Shown: in pieces, positions 49,759-59,159 of the stretch | Layout of the letters: every line of letters starts with the position of its first letter | Numbering within the stretch: position 1 is the stretch's first letter | Assembly (NCBI GenBank): GCA_947165895.1 | Contig: CAMVCB010000004.1 | Coordinates: forward strand, 310,001 to 374,000 | Direction of reading: 5' to 3' | Length of the DNA stretch: 64,000 nucleotides | From: an uncultured Treponema sp. | Lineage (GTDB): Bacteria; Spirochaetota; Spirochaetia; Treponematales; Treponemataceae | Made by a program: the position numbers and the translations under genes | Notes under the pieces: model-generated | The model's database searches: none | What the model saw: the letters and a program-made list of their open reading frames with translations, nothing else | Told to the model about the DNA's origin: nothing

Positions 49759-50663
49759 TATTCCGGAATAAGTCTTGTCAGTGTGTTATCCTTCTGACGC
49801 CAGTTTTTATCAACCTTTACCTGAAGATCCAGCTCTACCTTCTGTATGTAAATCTGGTTGAGCTTTTTGAGGGCGGCAGCGCGGATTTCCTTGATTTTGG
49901 AAGCTCCCTTTCCGATTACAATTCCCTTCTGGCTTTCCCGCTCTACGCAGAGGAAGGCGCGGATCCAGAGTTTTTTGCCCTCGTTACGGCGTTCTACGTC
50001 GGCAACGGTAACGTAAACTGCGTGAGGAATTTCCTGCTCCAGACGGTTGATTGCTTCGCCACGGATAACTTCCTGAACGCGGAAGGTCAAATCCTGGTCA
50101 GTGTAGGTTTCTTCGTCGTAAATTGGAGCCGCAACTGGAGAAATATCGTAAAGGCCGCGCAGAACTTCGTTAATTCCAGTGTCCTTTTCGGCAGACATTT
50201 CAAAAATGCGGGCATCAGGAATCTGTGGCAGGGCATTTTTAATAAAGCTTCGGATTTTTTCGGGGCGGGCCTGGGCTGAATCAGTTTTGTTTATTGCAAC
50301 AAGGACTTTTTCCTGAAGTTTTTCCAGAAGGGCTGCTGTGTGGCTTTCTTCTTCACCCGGCTCTCTGGTGGAATCAATCACATATAAAACGGCATCAATG
50401 TCTTCCAGCTGACTTTCTGTAACGGAGCGCAGACGCAGGTTCAGTTTTTTTTCTGAATCATGATAGCCGGGCGTATCAATAAAAATAAGCTGTCCAAGTG
50501 AAGTATTTACAATTCCCTTGATTGCATTTCGAGTAGTCTGTGGTATAGGCGAAACAATGCTCACCATCTCCTGACAGGCCGTATTCAAAAAAGTAGATTT
50601 TCCAGCCGACGGCCGCCCGATAATTGCAACAACTGCAGTTTTAAGTTCCTGATTTTCTTCCAT
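49758..50663 (-). CDS. era: GTPase Era
   Basis: 301 residues. Ribosome-assembly GTPase that binds 16S rRNA near its 3' end. G1 GRPSAGKST (usually GRPNVGKST), G3 FIDTPGYHD, G4 AINKTDS, and C-terminal KH domain with QKGIVIGKGASKIKEI. ATG at 50663 (MEENQELK) preferred to the upstream in-frame start at 50681. A TACTAT box lies 8 nt before it and no Shine-Dalgarno is visible, so it may also be leaderless. Core gene set between accessory modules. Confidence 0.94.
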   Translation of the reverse strand: MEENQELKTAVVAIIGRPSAGKSTFLNTACQEMVSIVSPIPQTTRNAIKGIVNTSLGQLIFIDTPGYHDSEKKLNLRLRSVTESQLEDIDAVLYVIDSTREPGEEESHTAALLEKLQEKVLVAINKTDSAQARPEKIRSFIKNALPQIPDARIFEMSAEKDTGINEVLRGLYDISPVAAPIYDEETYTDQDLTFRVQEVIRGEAINRLEQEIPHAVYVTVADVERRNEGKKLWIRAFLCVERESQKGIVIGKGASKIKEIRAAALKKLNQIYIQKVELDLQVKVDKNWRQKDNTLTRLIPE

Positions 50664-50693
50664 ATAACTAAATAGTAACAAATTTTTTTTAGA

Positions 50694-51023
50694 CTATTCA
50701 ATATTTAAAAAATTATTTGATATTTCTAAAAGAAGATTTTTATCTCTCTGGTTCATTTTTCTGTAGTTATTTATTAAAAGTCTTTCGTAAGTGTCTTGGG
50801 GTGAGTTATTATTGCAATTGCTTCCGGTAACAAGAAATTCAACTGAAACATTCAAAGCTTTTGCAATTGTAACTGCTACATCTGCTGGTGGCATAGAATT
50901 TCTGCTTCCAAGGTATCCTTCCAGAGTTCTTTGTGAAAGATTTGTTTTGAAAGCAAGCTCTTTAACCGTGAGATTTTGAAAATAAAGTTCTTCTCGTAAA
51001 GTTTTTTTGAATATCTGATTCAT
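50694..51023 (-). CDS. XRE-family repressor-like regulator (locus 1)
   Basis: 109 residues. N-terminal HTH_3 domain (~12-65): LTVKELAFKTNLSQRTLEGYLGSRNSM in parts, VAVTIAKALNVSVEFLVTG. C-terminal helix RDKNLLLEISNNFL. It diverges from the exported beta-barrel gene at 51123, and a 16-bp perfect inverted repeat lies between, so it probably represses both directions. The XRE protein at 60923 is the same length and has the same layout. Confidence 0.88.
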   Translation of the reverse strand: MNQIFKKTLREELYFQNLTVKELAFKTNLSQRTLEGYLGSRNSMPPADVAVTIAKALNVSVEFLVTGSNCNNNSPQDTYERLLINNYRKMNQRDKNLLLEISNNFLNIE

Positions 51024-51042
51024 TTTTATTGAAATTACTGGG

Positions 51043-51113
51043 AATAACGTATTTTATCTCTTGAGTAACCTACAAATAACGTATATATTTTGTAAAAATA
51101 CGTTATTTGTAGG
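51043..51113. promoter_or_regulatory. Operator/promoter region of XRE locus 1
   Basis: Perfect 16-bp arms 51069-51084 and 51098-51113 (core AATAACGTAT, inverted), plus a third AATAACGTAT at 51043-51052. The plus-strand promoter TTGAGT (51061-51066), 17 nt, TATATT (51084-51089) is embedded, so binding would block it. Confidence 0.75.
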
Positions 51114-51122
51114 GTTGTGTTT

Positions 51123-51830
51123 GTGAAGAAATACGTATGTTTTGCGTTATTGCTCATATTCAATATCTTTTTGTATTCACTTTCTTTTAATCATTCACTG
51201 CAAGTTGAGTTTGGTCCAAATCGGCAGACAGGATATAAATCTTTGCAATTAAATACTTCTGGAATTTATACATTTATGTCTGATTATTTCGGTGGAAAAG
51301 CAGGTCTTTCTTTTGATGCTGAATCATGTGATTTAGTAATGAATGTGTTTGGTAAATACGATTTTATACGAAAATATTTTGCCACTGGAGTTAATGGTGG
51401 TTTCTTCTATCACGATTTGTGGTTTTTTGATATTAGTTTTGATCAGGATTTCCTTTTTGTAGGGGGAGTTTATATTGGCTGTCCTTATACTAAAACGCAA
51501 ATTTATTTTTCAATTTATTATGGCTGGAAAAAGTCACGTATATATGAAATTCAAAATCAAATACTTTTTTTGACAGATTCATTTTCAAATTATGATTTTG
51601 GAATAACACAAGAAATTCTTAGAACATCATGGAATTTAGGACTTTCGACATATTCATTTTTTAGACATGACCTGAGATTTATTCCAGAGATTTACCTGAA
51701 AGGGAAAGTAAAAATAAATGATGAATGGAATGTAATTTCAAGTACAAAGCTTTTGTTTTCTGATGTTTCTAATAAAACATGTCATCCGGAGTATATTTTT
51801 TTTAAGGCTGGAGTTGAATGGCATTTCTAA
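51123..51830 (+). CDS. Exported protein, probable outer-membrane beta-barrel (locus 1)
   Basis: About 235 residues. Signal peptide (KKYVCFALLLIFNIFLYSLS), then alternating hydrophobic/polar strands rich in Phe and Tyr (YIGCPYTKTQIYFSIYYGW, LGLSTYSFFRHDLRF) and a terminal FKAGVEWHF ending in Phe, the usual barrel C-terminus. No family recognised. The GTG at 51123 is chosen because AGGG lies 8 nt upstream; GTG 51117 is the alternative. Overlaps the phosphoesterase gene by 13 nt. AT-rich. Controlled by the divergent XRE protein. Confidence 0.65.
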   Translation: MKKYVCFALLLIFNIFLYSLSFNHSLQVEFGPNRQTGYKSLQLNTSGIYTFMSDYFGGKAGLSFDAESCDLVMNVFGKYDFIRKYFATGVNGGFFYHDLWFFDISFDQDFLFVGGVYIGCPYTKTQIYFSIYYGWKKSRIYEIQNQILFLTDSFSNYDFGITQEILRTSWNLGLSTYSFFRHDLRFIPEIYLKGKVKINDEWNVISSTKLLFSDVSNKTCHPEYIFFKAGVEWHF

Positions 51831-52633
51831 GAAAAAGTTCTATTTTACTAATTGTGATTTATTTATTTAATTCTTGTAGTTTTTATCTCAATAATTTGTT
51901 TAATAATTCAAAGGGAGTTGATGACAGGGCGTCTTTAATAACTGATTTTAATGAGGATTTTGGGTCAAACTATCAGATTTTATTAGTCAGTGATGTACAT
52001 TTTGAAGCAAATTATGAAAGAAATGAAGAATTATTTTCTCAGATTGCGGAGATGTCTGTAAAGCCTGTTTCATGTTTTGTATTAGGAGATTTGACAAGAA
52101 ATTGTAAGCAGAGCGAGTTTAATTCATATCTACAGTTTTGTGATGAATTAAAATCAGCCGGTATAAATAATGTATATGCAATTCCTGGAAATCATGATTG
52201 TGATGATGGTGGAAATCTTTATTTGAAAAATATATTTCCATATAGAACCTATTACAGAATAAATACTTCTAAGTTCTCTTTTTACTTTCTTGACTCTGCA
52301 GAGGGCTCTCATGGAGATGCTCAGATTGAGAATTTAAGACAGATTATTAAATCAGATTCACGAAATAAGATAGTTTTCTCACATTATCCGCTTTACGCTC
52401 CTGAGAGTTTTACAGATAAGTTAAATAAAGTGACTGAAAGAGCAGTTCTTATTTCTTTGTTAGCAAAAAATAATGTGCTTTATTATTTTTGTGGCCATAC
52501 ACATGAATTTTATACTTGCGATTTTGGAAAATTTACAGAAGTCATTTTAGGTGATCTTAAGTGGTCAAAATCATGGGCATTATTAAGTATTGATGAAAAT
52601 ACAGCTTATGTTTCATACGTGTATAAACAATGA
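51818..52633 (+). CDS. Metallophosphoesterase lipoprotein (calcineurin-like)
   Basis: 271 residues. Signal peptide with lipobox FNSC (Cys20), so exported and lipidated. All five metallophosphoesterase motifs are present: LLVSDVHFE, VLGDLTRN, PGNHDCDD, VFSHYPLY and CGHTHEF. The fold hydrolyses phosphomono- or diesters with two metals; substrate unknown. Coupled to the beta-barrel gene by a 13-nt overlap, so the two may act together at the outer membrane, for example in nucleotide or phospho-ligand scavenging (inference). Confidence 0.87.
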   Translation: MAFLRKSSILLIVIYLFNSCSFYLNNLFNNSKGVDDRASLITDFNEDFGSNYQILLVSDVHFEANYERNEELFSQIAEMSVKPVSCFVLGDLTRNCKQSEFNSYLQFCDELKSAGINNVYAIPGNHDCDDGGNLYLKNIFPYRTYYRINTSKFSFYFLDSAEGSHGDAQIENLRQIIKSDSRNKIVFSHYPLYAPESFTDKLNKVTERAVLISLLAKNNVLYYFCGHTHEFYTCDFGKFTEVILGDLKWSKSWALLSIDENTAYVSYVYKQ

Positions 52634-52644
52634 ATAGGTTCTGC

Positions 52645-53076
52645 TTATTCAAACCAGTTTTCAAGCATCAGGGGAGAAATCTGCTGTATCGGTTCAAAGT
52701 GCTTTGTGTTACGGGTGACCAGAATCATGTTGTTTGCAAGGGCAATCGAAGCAATCTGAGTGTCGGCAAAATCTAATGGATTTCCAATTTCCTTCAGCCG
52801 GGAGCGGATGTCGGCATGAATCCAGGCTGCGTGCTTGTCGTACTGGATTATGTCGTAATGCGACTGAATGTCATCGACAAGATCATCAAAAATCAAGTCT
52901 CTTTTGCGGCCGCCGGCCATTGAGTTTACTCCAAATAGAAGTTCGCACCAGGTAGTAGATGCAATTGTGCATAAATGTCCATGTTCTTCTATTCGTTTGC
53001 AAACTTTTTCGTCAGGTTCTTTTCTCATGATTTCTGAAATTATATTTGTATCGAGTAAATAATAAGGCCGCGGCAT
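52645..53076 (-). CDS. vapC: PIN-domain toxin VapC
   Basis: 143 residues, typical VapC. YLLDTNIISEIM (Asp8), TIASTTWCELLFGV (Glu), PLDFADTQIASIALANN (Asp) and LVTRNTKHFEPI with the terminal Asn/His region. RNase toxin. Starts 2 nt after the antitoxin stop, with GAGGAC as ribosome binding site inside the antitoxin end. Confidence 0.92.
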   Translation of the reverse strand: MPRPYYLLDTNIISEIMRKEPDEKVCKRIEEHGHLCTIASTTWCELLFGVNSMAGGRKRDLIFDDLVDDIQSHYDIIQYDKHAAWIHADIRSRLKEIGNPLDFADTQIASIALANNMILVTRNTKHFEPIQQISPLMLENWFE

Positions 53077-53078
53077 AA

Positions 53079-53381
53079 TCAGTCCTCATCAAAGATATTT
53101 TTGTCTACATCCCTGCCAAAGTAATTTCTGTCACGCAGGGTGTCAAAATATTCGGTGTAATCAAAATCATCATCTGCAAGTCCATAGTATCTGCGTCTTT
53201 CCTGCAGGGAGTCAATTATGCTTTTCTTTGGTTTTGCCGCCATTTTTTCATATTCGTCTTTGGAAATAATATAGGCGACAATGTTGTTATGCCGGCTAAC
53301 GGGTACGGGGCCTTCAGTTTCTGCTGTGTGAACAAAAAAAGGGAATTTGTTTTTTGCTTCAAAAATTGGAACTGCATTCAT
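53079..53381 (-). CDS. Phd/YefM-type antitoxin of the VapC pair
   Basis: About 100 residues. VPIFEAKNKFPFFVHTAETEGPVPVSRHNN read in parts plus VAYIISKDEYEKM: Phd/YefM fold. Acidic C-terminal tail (DDDFDYTEYFDTLRDRN) for toxin binding. ATG at 53381 lies 7 nt after GGAGG, so it is chosen over the ATG at 53387, which abuts the Shine-Dalgarno. Confidence 0.85.
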   Translation of the reverse strand: MNAVPIFEAKNKFPFFVHTAETEGPVPVSRHNNIVAYIISKDEYEKMAAKPKKSIIDSLQERRRYYGLADDDFDYTEYFDTLRDRNYFGRDVDKNIFDED

Positions 53382-53455
53382 AATCATACCTCCGGAAATT
53401 TGTGTATGATTATTATTGCTTAAAAATAGCTATATGTCAAATTTATGGCTATAAA

Positions 53456-54322
53456 TTATTTTCTGTTCTGTACAACCGACCTTATCATTATAAAGCCCAG
53501 AATCAGACAGCCGCCAAGGATTGTTTTTACAGACGGAACTTCACCGGCAAAAATAATTACCCAGACCGGATTCAAAAGGGGCTCCAGCATTGTGATGAAG
53601 GAGGCTGTCAGGGCGCGGACTTTTTTAATTCCCACTGTGTAGAGGATGGAAGGAATGCCGATGGAAAAAATTCCCACCATCATAAGGAAAAATGCCGATT
53701 TTGGAGAGGGGGCTCCGCTTTGAATTACAAAAGGCAGACAGACAATGGCTGTAATCAGATGAGAAAGGACCATTGCACCCCCGGAATTTCCCCGGCAGCG
53801 GCGCATGAAAATTGTTGCAAGTGCGTAGGAGAGGCCGGAAAGGGCTGCCAGAATGTTTCCCAGCTGATTTCCGCTTTCAAGGCCGTCTGCAAAAAAGAGG
53901 ATGATTCCAAGCATTACGCCAAGAACGGTGATGTAATCGGACGGAAGATTTTTTTCGCCGGTTAAAAGAGGTGCCAGAAGAATTATGTAAATGGGGCAGG
54001 TGTACTGCAGAAGAATTGCATTTGCAGAAGTGGTAAGCTTGTTTGCCGCTACAAATAAAATCATTGTGAGGGCATAGGATATGGCCGCAATCCAGAAAAA
54101 AAGGCTGCTTGTTTTATCTACATGTCCCTTTTTATCCCGGACAAAAAAGTGAAGGCCCTGTCTTGTTACTAAAAGCATAAAGCTTCCGGAAATCAAACTT
54201 CTGATTCCCGCAATCGCAAGCCCCGTCCATTCGATATTTTTTATGAAAATACCGCCAGTACTCCACAATACCGCGCAGACCACAAGAGCCGCCGCGCCGT
54301 CAATCATTCCACCTTCTTTCAT
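53456..54322 (-). CDS. EamA/DMT-family transporter (a)
   Basis: About 288 residues, ten hydrophobic helices in two EamA repeats: ALVVCAVLWSTGGIFIKNI and NILAALSGLSYALATIFMRRC; the second repeat ends with PVWVIIFAGEVPSVKTILGGCLILG. Drug/metabolite transporter superfamily; probable export of amino acids or other metabolites. ATG 54322 (AGAGGC upstream) chosen over the longer frame to 54361. Divergent from glgX. Confidence 0.9.
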   Translation of the reverse strand: MKEGGMIDGAAALVVCAVLWSTGGIFIKNIEWTGLAIAGIRSLISGSFMLLVTRQGLHFFVRDKKGHVDKTSSLFFWIAAISYALTMILFVAANKLTTSANAILLQYTCPIYIILLAPLLTGEKNLPSDYITVLGVMLGIILFFADGLESGNQLGNILAALSGLSYALATIFMRRCRGNSGGAMVLSHLITAIVCLPFVIQSGAPSPKSAFFLMMVGIFSIGIPSILYTVGIKKVRALTASFITMLEPLLNPVWVIIFAGEVPSVKTILGGCLILGFIMIRSVVQNRK

Positions 54323-54389
54323 GTTGCCTCTGCTTCTGATAATGCGACATTTTAATAACAAATTTGTGGAAAATCCACCTTTTCTGTGT

Positions 54390-54395
54390 TAAAAT
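54390..54395 (+). promoter_or_regulatory. -10 box giving a probable leaderless glgX transcript
   Basis: TAAAAT with an 8-nt gap to ATG 54404; no Shine-Dalgarno sequence. Confidence 0.55.
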
Positions 54396-54403
54396 CTTCC
54401 AAT

Positions 54404-56506
54404 ATGACTGAAGTAAAATTTCAGAATGGCGCTCCTTTAGGACTTGGGGCTGTGATTGTTGAAGGCGGCGTGAATTTCAGCGTCTACAGCAAATCGGCAA
54501 CGGGCGTGGAGCTGTGTTTATTTGATTGTGAAGCTGCGGAAAAGCCATCTGTAAAAATTGAACTTGATCCTGTAAATAACCGTACGGGAAATATCTGGCA
54601 TATCATGGTCCAGGGGCTGGGCGCGGGTGCTCTGTACCTTTATAAGGTTACAGGGCCTTATGTGCCTCCTTCCGGCCTCCGCTTTAACCCTCAGAAATAT
54701 CTCTTTGATCCTTACGCAAAGGCTTTTACCCGCGGTTCGGTTTTCCGTTCCTACAATAAACTGCGCCGCGCCGGCATGGATACCGGCGAGCTTTCTGACC
54801 TTTCTGATTTTCCGAAGTGTGTTGTAATTGATGACAAGGCCTTTGACTGGGAGGGGGATAAGCCTCTTAATCTTCCTATGTATAAGTCGGTGATTTATGA
54901 AACTCACCTCAAGGGCTTTACGGCTTCTCCTTCTTCTGATGTTGATAATCCGGGAACCTACAGGGGCTTTACCCAGAAGCTTGATTATCTTAAAAAGCTT
55001 GGAATTACGGCGGTTGAGCTGCTTCCGGTTTTTGAATTTGATGAAAATGAAAACGCAAATATAAATCCGCGGACGGGCGAGCATCTGGTAAATTACTGGG
55101 GCTACAGCACGATTGGATTTTTTGCGCCAAAGACGACTTATGCCGCCGACCAGACTCCCGGCGGGGCTGTGCGTGAATTCAAGCAGATGGTGAAGGAACT
55201 GCACAGGGCCGGAATCGAAGTGATTCTGGACGTTGTTTACAATCACACTGCAGAAGGAAACGAGCACGGCTATACCTTCTGTTACCGCGGCTTCCAGAAC
55301 GACGTTTACTATTCCCTTCCATGGTCTGAAAAACAGTATTATATGAATTTTTCGGGCTGCGGAAATTCGATGAACTGCAATCATCCGGTTGTAATTGATT
55401 TCATTCTTTCCAGTCTGCGCTACTGGGTTCTTGAAATGCACGTTGACGGCTTCCGCTTTGACCTTGCTTCTATTTTAACCCGCGGTCAGAATGCGGCTCC
55501 AATGGAACTGCCTGCCCTTACTAATGCAATTCACGAAGACCCTCTCTTGTGCAACACAAAAATTATTGCTGAGCCTTGGGATGCGGCCGGCCTTTATCAG
55601 CTGGGCGGCTTCCCCGGAGGTCCGCGCTGGGCTGAATGGAACGGCCGTTACCGCGACGATATCCGCCGCTTTATCCGTGGCGATGAAAATATCGCGACTG
55701 CCGCTGCAACCCGAATTGCAGGCAGCTCAGACCTCTTTAATCATGACGGACGAAATCCACAGTGTTCAATAAACTTTATTACGGCTCACGACGGCTTTAC
55801 CCTCAATGATCTTGTAAGCTACAACACAAAGCACAATGATGATAACGGCGAATGCGGCCGCGACGGTTCTGATGATAATTTGAGCTATAACAACGGCTAT
55901 GAAGGTGAGTGTACAAATCCTAAGATTGAAAAGGCCCGCCTTAACGCCATCAAAAATTACCTGCTTTATCTTTTTATTTCCCAGGGCGTTCCTATGCTGC
56001 TGGCCGGAGATGAATTCCGCCGTACCCAGCATGGTAACAACAATGCCTACTGTCAGGACAATGAAACCGGCTGGATTGACTGGTCTCTGGAAAAAAAGAA
56101 CGCAGGACTTGTCAGATATGTGTCAAATCTGATATGTTTAAGGCTAAACCATCATGTATTCAGAAACCGTCATTTCTTTGGTGAAGGGCAGGGCTCCGGC
56201 TCTAATATCACCTGGTACAATGAAGTGGCAAAAAATCCGGACTGGAGCAAGATGAACCGCTTCTTAGGCTTTAAGATTTCGGCAAATGATGGTTCGGATG
56301 ATTTTTATCTGGCTACAAACAAGGATTTGTACGACCTTACAGTAACACTACCGGCTTTAGGCGGCGGTAAGAAATGGTATCGCGTGGTGGATACCTCTTA
56401 CGACAGCCCTGAAGATATATTGGACACAGAAAATGCAGAGCTTTTGAACGAACAGCGCAGATATGTTTTGTTCGCAGGATGCTCGGTTTTACTGATGGGA
56501 AAGTGA
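54404..56506 (+). CDS. glgX: Glycogen debranching enzyme (GlgX/isoamylase, GH13)
   Basis: 700 residues. N-terminal CBM48 (GAPLGLGAVIVEGGVNFSVYS), then GH13 catalytic barrel: region I DVVYNHTAEG, region II VDGFRFDLASIL (nucleophile Asp), region III IIAEPWDAAG (acid/base Glu), region IV INFITAHDGFTLNDLV. Hydrolyses alpha-1,6 branches of glycogen limit dextrin. Start ATG 54404 rather than GTG 54386 because the -10 box overlaps the latter. The glycogen phosphorylase gene follows 81 nt later, giving a complete breakdown pair. Confidence 0.95.
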   Translation: MTEVKFQNGAPLGLGAVIVEGGVNFSVYSKSATGVELCLFDCEAAEKPSVKIELDPVNNRTGNIWHIMVQGLGAGALYLYKVTGPYVPPSGLRFNPQKYLFDPYAKAFTRGSVFRSYNKLRRAGMDTGELSDLSDFPKCVVIDDKAFDWEGDKPLNLPMYKSVIYETHLKGFTASPSSDVDNPGTYRGFTQKLDYLKKLGITAVELLPVFEFDENENANINPRTGEHLVNYWGYSTIGFFAPKTTYAADQTPGGAVREFKQMVKELHRAGIEVILDVVYNHTAEGNEHGYTFCYRGFQNDVYYSLPWSEKQYYMNFSGCGNSMNCNHPVVIDFILSSLRYWVLEMHVDGFRFDLASILTRGQNAAPMELPALTNAIHEDPLLCNTKIIAEPWDAAGLYQLGGFPGGPRWAEWNGRYRDDIRRFIRGDENIATAAATRIAGSSDLFNHDGRNPQCSINFITAHDGFTLNDLVSYNTKHNDDNGECGRDGSDDNLSYNNGYEGECTNPKIEKARLNAIKNYLLYLFISQGVPMLLAGDEFRRTQHGNNNAYCQDNETGWIDWSLEKKNAGLVRYVSNLICLRLNHHVFRNRHFFGEGQGSGSNITWYNEVAKNPDWSKMNRFLGFKISANDGSDDFYLATNKDLYDLTVTLPALGGGKKWYRVVDTSYDSPEDILDTENAELLNEQRRYVLFAGCSVLLMGK

Positions 56507-56587
56507 TTTCCTGACGGGTGGCACGCTGCCCGGGGCAGATAATTGCCCGAAAATTAAGCCAAGTTCTAAAATTTTGGAGGAAGAATT

Positions 56588-59041
56588 ATGGTATTTAATG
56601 CTGAAGAGTTTAAAGAAAATTTGTCAGCACGTCTTCGCCGTCAGTACGGTAAGGATATTTCACAGGCAAACAAGCACGATTTGTTTGATGCAGTTTCGGC
56701 CAGTGCTCTTGAACTGATTATGCCTAACTGGATGGCAACAAGAGCAGAGTATGAGAAAAAGCCTACAAAGCAGCTTTATTATCTTTCTGCTGAATTTTTG
56801 ATGGGCCGCGCATTGAGCAACAACCTTATGAACGCACAGATTAAGGATGCCGTAAAGGACGTTCTTAAATCTATGGATATTGATTACAACATGGTTGAGG
56901 ATGAAGAGCCGGATGCAGCTCTTGGAAACGGTGGTCTTGGTCGTCTTGCTGCCTGCTTCCTCGATTCGATTGCAACTCTTGACTATCCTGGACACGGATA
57001 CGGAATCCGCTACGAATACGGTATGTTCGAGCAGAGGATTGAAGACGGATATCAGGTTGAATATCCTGACAACTGGCTTATTCACCGCGACCCTTGGGAA
57101 ATCAAACGCTCAGACCTTTCAGTTACTGTAAGATTCGGCGGAAACATCGCTTACGGAAAAACTCCGGACGGAAAACCTCGCTTCTACATCGAAAATGCAG
57201 AGGAAGTAACAGCCGTTCCTTACGATATGCCAATCATCGGTTATGATACAAACACTGTAAACACACTCCGCCTCTGGTCAGCAAAATCACCAAACGGATT
57301 TGATCTGCAGCTTTTCAATAATATGGATTACAACCGCGCCGTTGAACGCCAGAACAGCGCAGAAAATATCAGCCGCGTTCTCTATCCTAACGATTCGGGT
57401 CCTTCTGGAAAGGCTCTCCGCCTCAAGCAGCAGTATTTCTTCTCTTCTGCTTCTTTGCAGGATCTTGTACGTCACTATGTTGCTGACTATGGTACAGACT
57501 TCTCTAAATTTGCAAGTCTTCACGTAATTCAGCTCAACGATACTCACCCTGTAGTTGCAATCCCTGAGCTTATGCGAATCCTTCTGGATGAATACAATGT
57601 AAGTTGGGAAGAAGCATGGGATGTTGTAACCCACACATTTGCTTATACAAACCACACTATCCTTGCAGAAGCTTTGGAAAAGTGGCCTATTGATATTTTC
57701 CAGGGTCTGCTCCCTCGTATCTATCAGATTGTTGAAGAAATCAACCGCCGTCTTGTTGTAGATTTGCGCGCTAAATATCCTGATGATTACGAAAAACAGC
57801 AGCACATGTCTATCATCCATAACGACAAGGTTTACATGGCATGGCTTGCAATTCACGCCTGCTTCAGCGTAAACGGTGTTGCTGAGCTCCATACAGAGCT
57901 TTTGAAAACTGCCGAGCTTAAAGACTGGTATGCTTTGTATCCTGAAAAATTCAACAACAAGACTAACGGTATTACACAGCGCCGCTGGCTTTTGAACGCA
58001 AACCCAAAACTTGCAAAATTCATCACAGACCGCATTGGTCACGGCTGGGAAAAAGACCTTACTCTGCTTAAAGGTCTTGAAAAATATCTTGATGATGATG
58101 CTTCACTTGACGAGCTTACAAAAATCAAGCAGGAAAACAAACAGGCTCTTGCTGATTACCTCAAGCACACACAGAATGAATTCCTTGACCCGGATTCAAT
58201 CTTTGATGTTCAGGTAAAACGTCTTCACGAGTATAAACGCCAGCTTTTGAACATTCTCAACGTTATGTACCTTTACAACCGCATTGTAGAAGATCCTTCT
58301 TACAATCCGCCGGCCCGTACATTTATCTTTGGTGCAAAAGCGGCTTCCGGTTACCGCCGCGCAAAGTCAATCATCAAACTGATTAATACAGTTGCAGAGC
58401 GCGTAAACAATGACCGCCGCGTTCGTGGTAAAATCCGCGTTGTATTCGTAGAAAACTACCGCGTTTCAGTTGCAGAAAAAATCTTCCCTGCCGCTGATGT
58501 TTCTGAGCAGATTTCTACTGCCGGACTTGAAGCTTCAGGAACTTCAAACATGAAGTTTATGGCTAACGGTGCTTTGACACTGGGAACTATGGACGGTGCC
58601 AACATCGAAATTTTTGAAGAAGCCGGAAAAGAAAACGGCTTTGTATTCGGTCTTTTGACAGAAGAAATCAAGAAGATGGAAGCAGCTCACTCTTACCGCC
58701 CTCAGGAATGTCTGGAGCGCAATCCTGGTCTTGCCAAGGTTGTTGAGCAGCTGGTAGACGGCACTTACGATCCTACTCATCAGCTTTTCAAAGAGCTTCA
58801 CGATTCTCTTATTTACGGTGTTGAAGGTCAGCGCCCTGACGTTTACTACGTTCTTGCAGACTTTGATTCATACACAAAGACCCGCGAAAAGATTGCAGAA
58901 GTTTATGCTGACAAACGCGGCTGGGCCCGCATGGCTCTTAAGAACATCGCAAACTGCGGTAAGTTCTCTTCAGACCGTACAATTGAAGATTACGTTCGCG
59001 ACATCTGGCACCTGAAAAAGGTCGTTGTGAAGGGAAAATAA
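56588..59041 (+). CDS. glgP: Glycogen/maltodextrin phosphorylase
   Basis: 817 residues, full-length GT35 enzyme: removes terminal glucose from alpha-1,4 glucan as glucose-1-phosphate, with PLP cofactor. Seen: LYYLSAEFLMGRALSNNL, DAALGNGGLGRLAACFLDS, GYGIRYEYGMF, VQVKRLHEYKRQLLN and the PLP site EASGTSNMKFMANGA (Lys in SNMKF). GGAGG precedes the ATG. A small CGGGGCA/TGCCCG hairpin lies in the gap after glgX. Ends at a strong terminator (59075). Confidence 0.97.
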   Translation: MVFNAEEFKENLSARLRRQYGKDISQANKHDLFDAVSASALELIMPNWMATRAEYEKKPTKQLYYLSAEFLMGRALSNNLMNAQIKDAVKDVLKSMDIDYNMVEDEEPDAALGNGGLGRLAACFLDSIATLDYPGHGYGIRYEYGMFEQRIEDGYQVEYPDNWLIHRDPWEIKRSDLSVTVRFGGNIAYGKTPDGKPRFYIENAEEVTAVPYDMPIIGYDTNTVNTLRLWSAKSPNGFDLQLFNNMDYNRAVERQNSAENISRVLYPNDSGPSGKALRLKQQYFFSSASLQDLVRHYVADYGTDFSKFASLHVIQLNDTHPVVAIPELMRILLDEYNVSWEEAWDVVTHTFAYTNHTILAEALEKWPIDIFQGLLPRIYQIVEEINRRLVVDLRAKYPDDYEKQQHMSIIHNDKVYMAWLAIHACFSVNGVAELHTELLKTAELKDWYALYPEKFNNKTNGITQRRWLLNANPKLAKFITDRIGHGWEKDLTLLKGLEKYLDDDASLDELTKIKQENKQALADYLKHTQNEFLDPDSIFDVQVKRLHEYKRQLLNILNVMYLYNRIVEDPSYNPPARTFIFGAKAASGYRRAKSIIKLINTVAERVNNDRRVRGKIRVVFVENYRVSVAEKIFPAADVSEQISTAGLEASGTSNMKFMANGALTLGTMDGANIEIFEEAGKENGFVFGLLTEEIKKMEAAHSYRPQECLERNPGLAKVVEQLVDGTYDPTHQLFKELHDSLIYGVEGQRPDVYYVLADFDSYTKTREKIAEVYADKRGWARMALKNIANCGKFSSDRTIEDYVRDIWHLKKVVVKGK

Positions 59042-59074
59042 AGTTGAAATCGAAAATTCTTTAGGATTATCGTG

Positions 59075-59124
59075 AAAAAGCCTTTGCGGGACAGAGTATG
59101 CTGTCACCCGCGAAGGCTTTTTTT
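59075..59124 (+). terminator. Strong terminator after glgP
   Basis: AAAAAGCCTT-T-GCGGG pairs with CCCGC-G-AAGGCTTTTT, with ACAG/CTGT closing the loop, then a T-tract. Confidence 0.9.
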
Positions 59125-59130
59125 CCCTTA

Positions 59131-59159
59131 CTGAAACATTTTTTTTAATCTGCTATACT
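59131..59159 (+). promoter_or_regulatory. Promoter of the second EamA gene, leaderless type
   Basis: CTGAAA (59131-59136), 17 nt, TATACT (59154-59159), 7-nt gap to the ATG at 59167; no Shine-Dalgarno. Confidence 0.65.

Noticed and set aside
49674..50279. 201-codon plus-strand frame overlapping era
   Set aside because: Antisense to the conserved era gene; crosses the strong terminator at 49728; no supporting motif.
54518..55441. 307-codon frame antisense to glgX
   Set aside because: Shadow of the GH13 catalytic region; no start signal and Ile/Arg/Lys-rich composition typical of antisense frames.
57287..58042. 251-codon frame antisense to glgP
   Set aside because: Opposite the conserved phosphorylase core; Cys/Phe/Val-rich translation with no domain.
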